From Pseudomonadota bacterium (lineage in GTDB: Bacteria > Pseudomonadota > Gammaproteobacteria > Steroidobacterales > Steroidobacteraceae), in NCBI GenBank assembly GCA_018241505.1, contig JAFEDS010000013.1, positions 423,902 through 487,901 of the forward strand: a stretch of DNA of 64,000 bases, in the 5' to 3' direction. The position numbers and the translations under genes are program-made. Numbering within the stretch: the stretch's first letter is position 1; every line of letters starts with the position of its first letter. Below the pieces are notes generated by a model. That model had not been told where the DNA came from and did not search any database. It worked only from the letters and a program-made list of their open reading frames with translations. This document shows, piece by piece, positions 62,418 through 64,000 of this stretch.

Positions 62418-63875
62418 TCATCCCACCCCGTTGGTCACCATAGCGGCCACCAGCTCATTCACCGGCATCTGATCCAGCTTAGGATCGGCAAACACGGCCT
62501 TCACGCGCTCGGCCTGCTTCGGCGAGAACCAGGCATCCACGGACGACTCAAATTTCTTCACTAGTACCGGCATACCTTCAGCACGACGCTTGCGGTGTCC
62601 GATCGGGAAGTCCACAGCTATGCGCCCGGTGGATGAACCGTCTTTAAAGAACACCTGGACCGCGTTGCCGATGTAGCGCTTGTCAGCCGCGTAGTACTCC
62701 TGTGTGAAGGTGGCGTTTTCACGCACCTGCATCTTTCCCCGGAGCGCGTCGATACGTGGGTCGCGAGCGACGGCGTCCTCGTAGTCTGCAGCGGTGAGGC
62801 GACCGAAGATCAGCGGCACAGCAACCATGTATTGAATGCAATGGTCGCGATCGGCGGGGTTAGCGAGCGGGCCGGTCTTGTCGATAATGCGAACGCCGGG
62901 TTCCTGCGTCTCAATTACGATCTTGTCGATCTGGTCGATACGATCCTTCACTTGAGGGTGAAGCGTCATCGCGGCTTCAACAGCCGTCTGCGCGTGGAAT
63001 TCCGCGGGGAAGGAAATCTTGAAGAGCACGTTCTCCATCACGTAGCTGCCAAACGGCTGAGGAAGCGAGAACGGCTTGCTCTTGAAGAGGACGTCGTAGA
63101 ACCCCCAGGTCTTCGCCGACAGTGCGGACGGATATCCCATCTCCCCGGTGAGCGAGATAAACGCATGTCGAATTGCACGACTGGTGGCATCACCCGCAGC
63201 CCAACTCTTGCGCGACCCCGTATTCGGCGCGTGCCGATAGGTACGCAGAGCACCGCCATCGATCCAAGCGTTGGAGACAGCGTTGATTACCTGATCGCGA
63301 GTACCACCCAGCATTGCCGTCACGACGGCCGTGGAAGCGACGCGCACGAGTATGACGTGGTCGAGTCCCACACGATTGAAGCTATTCTCGAGGGCGAGCA
63401 CACCTTGAATTTCGTGGGCTTTGATCATTCCAGTGAGCACGTCGCGCACGGTGGGGGGCGCCTTACCCTCCATTACAGCTTTGCGGGCGAGGTAGTCGGC
63501 TACCGCGAGAATTCCACCCAGGTTATCGGACGGGTGCCCCCATTCGGCCGCTAACCAAGTGTCGTTGAAGTCGAGCCAGCGGATCATTGCGCCGATGTTG
63601 AATGCGGCCTGTACAGGGTCCAACTCGTATGATGTGCCTGGCACGCGAGCGCCACCCGCCATCACGGCACCTGGGACCACGGGGCCCATGAGCTTTGTGC
63701 AGGCGGGATACTTCAAAGCTTGAAAGCCGCAGGCGAGGGTGTCCATCAGGCAATAGCGTGCCGTTTCGTACGCTTGCGCACTCGTAATTTTGTAGCTCTG
63801 CGCATAGTCAGCTATAGCCACCAACGCGGAATCCGGTGCGGGACGTTCTGCTGACTTGATATCGTGGGAAGACAT
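62418..63875 (-). CDS. prpD: 2-methylcitrate dehydratase (MmgE/PrpD family)
   Basis: 485 residues, full PrpD length. Signature blocks are [36 protein letters not shown] and [19 protein letters not shown], with [18 protein letters not shown] in the second domain. It dehydrates 2-methylcitrate to 2-methylaconitate in the methylcitrate cycle, which burns propionyl-CoA from odd-chain fatty acids, Val/Ile or threonine. It lies 53 nt downstream of the end of a citrate-synthase-family gene, the usual prpC-prpD order. Confidence 0.93.
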   Translation of the reverse strand: MSSHDIKSAERPAPDSALVAIADYAQSYKITSAQAYETARYCLMDTLACGFQALKYPACTKLMGPVVPGAVMAGGARVPGTSYELDPVQAAFNIGAMIRWLDFNDTWLAAEWGHPSDNLGGILAVADYLARKAVMEGKAPPTVRDVLTGMIKAHEIQGVLALENSFNRVGLDHVILVRVASTAVVTAMLGGTRDQVINAVSNAWIDGGALRTYRHAPNTGSRKSWAAGDATSRAIRHAFISLTGEMGYPSALSAKTWGFYDVLFKSKPFSLPQPFGSYVMENVLFKISFPAEFHAQTAVEAAMTLHPQVKDRIDQIDKIVIETQEPGVRIIDKTGPLANPADRDHCIQYMVAVPLIFGRLTAADYEDAVARDPRIDALRGKMQVRENATFTQEYYAADKRYIGNAVQVFFKDGSSTGRIAVDFPIGHRKRRAEGMPVLVKKFESSVDAWFSPKQAERVKAVFADPKLDQMPVNELVAAMVTNGVG

Positions 63876-63928
63876 GTTTCAAACACTCACTTGGTTTCAG
63901 ATGTCAGATGGTACGTTCGAACGTGCAG

Positions 63929-64000
63929 TCACTTGCGTTCGTCGATAGGCACAAACTTCAGGTTCTCCGGCCCAACGTAGTTGGCGGCAGGGCGGATGAT
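63929..64000 (-). CDS. prpC: Citrate/2-methylcitrate synthase, last 23 codons (runs off the window)
   Basis: Only the end is visible, reading RPAANYVGPENLKF and then VPIDERK before TGA. A YxGP motif followed by a short VPI-x-x-R tail is the usual C-terminus of citrate-synthase-fold enzymes. Placement directly upstream of prpD identifies it as the probable 2-methylcitrate synthase. The catalytic residues lie outside the window. Confidence 0.8.
   Translation of the reverse strand: MIRPAANYVGPENLKFVPIDERK

Noticed and set aside
1-64000. Mobile elements, prophage, CRISPR arrays, rRNA or tRNA genes
   Set aside because: Reading through, I saw no transposase, integrase, phage or Cas protein, no regularly spaced direct repeats and no tRNA-like cloverleaf. 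A covariance search would be needed to exclude a small RNA gene.

Overview
The window is a GC-rich, gene-dense chromosomal segment with about 53 protein-coding genes. Many are chained by 4-nt ATGA/GTGA overlaps, and convergent genes often end within a few bases of each other. I saw no rRNA, tRNA, CRISPR array, integrase, transposase or phage gene. A gammaproteobacterium is the best guess. The support is a CTGT-N8-ACAG SOS box, the emrAB and ybhGFSR style pumps, a methylcitrate pair and secreted polysaccharide catabolism; something in or near Steroidobacteraceae/Xanthomonadales would fit. This placement is inference only.

Layout. 1-429: start of glycerol kinase. 508-3140: an UdgX-family uracil-DNA-binding protein and its radical SAM partner, with a LexA-type box against the start codon of the upstream gene. 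3190-9104: threonine dehydratase-like enzyme, a thiolase plus multifunctional beta-oxidation pair, an SDR and a ComB-like protein. 9178-16001: MarR regulator, EmrA/EmrB/outer-membrane channel, then an ABC ATPase/permease pair. 16203-21776: a large secreted protein of unknown function, a GlcG/HbpS-like protein, an amidohydrolase and an archaeal-type (COG2521-like) methyltransferase.

21773-30568 is the most unusual part. It is a tight six-gene operon on the minus strand: a di-haem c-type cytochrome lipoprotein with RoxA-like haem placement, a GMC flavoprotein, two proteins of unknown function, a DyP-type peroxidase and a catalase-like haem protein. One unknown protein has an internal duplication around a membrane hairpin. 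I propose this as a candidate undescribed oxidative module. 30856-35709 holds a small unknown gene, a CheR-like/PAS histidine kinase with its LuxR-type response regulator, and a DUF1345 membrane protein.

35703-46131 is a pentose (probably L-arabinose) utilisation island. It has a secreted GH51 arabinofuranosidase, a secreted mutarotase, a sodium:sugar symporter, a pentonate dehydratase, an AraD1/FAH-family 2-keto-3-deoxypentonate enzyme, a FadR-type GntR regulator and a membrane-bound PQQ-type dehydrogenase fused to cytochrome c. The motif TTGTCTGAGT recurs just before three of the genes in the same orientation and is the probable operator. No NAD-dependent sugar dehydrogenase or lactonase is present.

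46145-53670 is a CecR-like TetR regulator divergent from a YbhGFSR-type ABC exporter with its own outer-membrane channel; an 18-bp perfect palindrome lies between them. 53726-57249 carries a Tat-exported M20-like hydrolase with altered metal ligands, a DUF2167 protein, a small membrane protein and a DUF4242 protein. 57259-62299 (minus) is a third tripartite pump (outer-membrane channel, EmrA, EmrB) followed by a DoxX-like protein. 62418-64000 holds prpD and the end of a citrate/2-methylcitrate synthase gene. Three tripartite exporters in 64 kb suggest a habitat rich in toxic small molecules.
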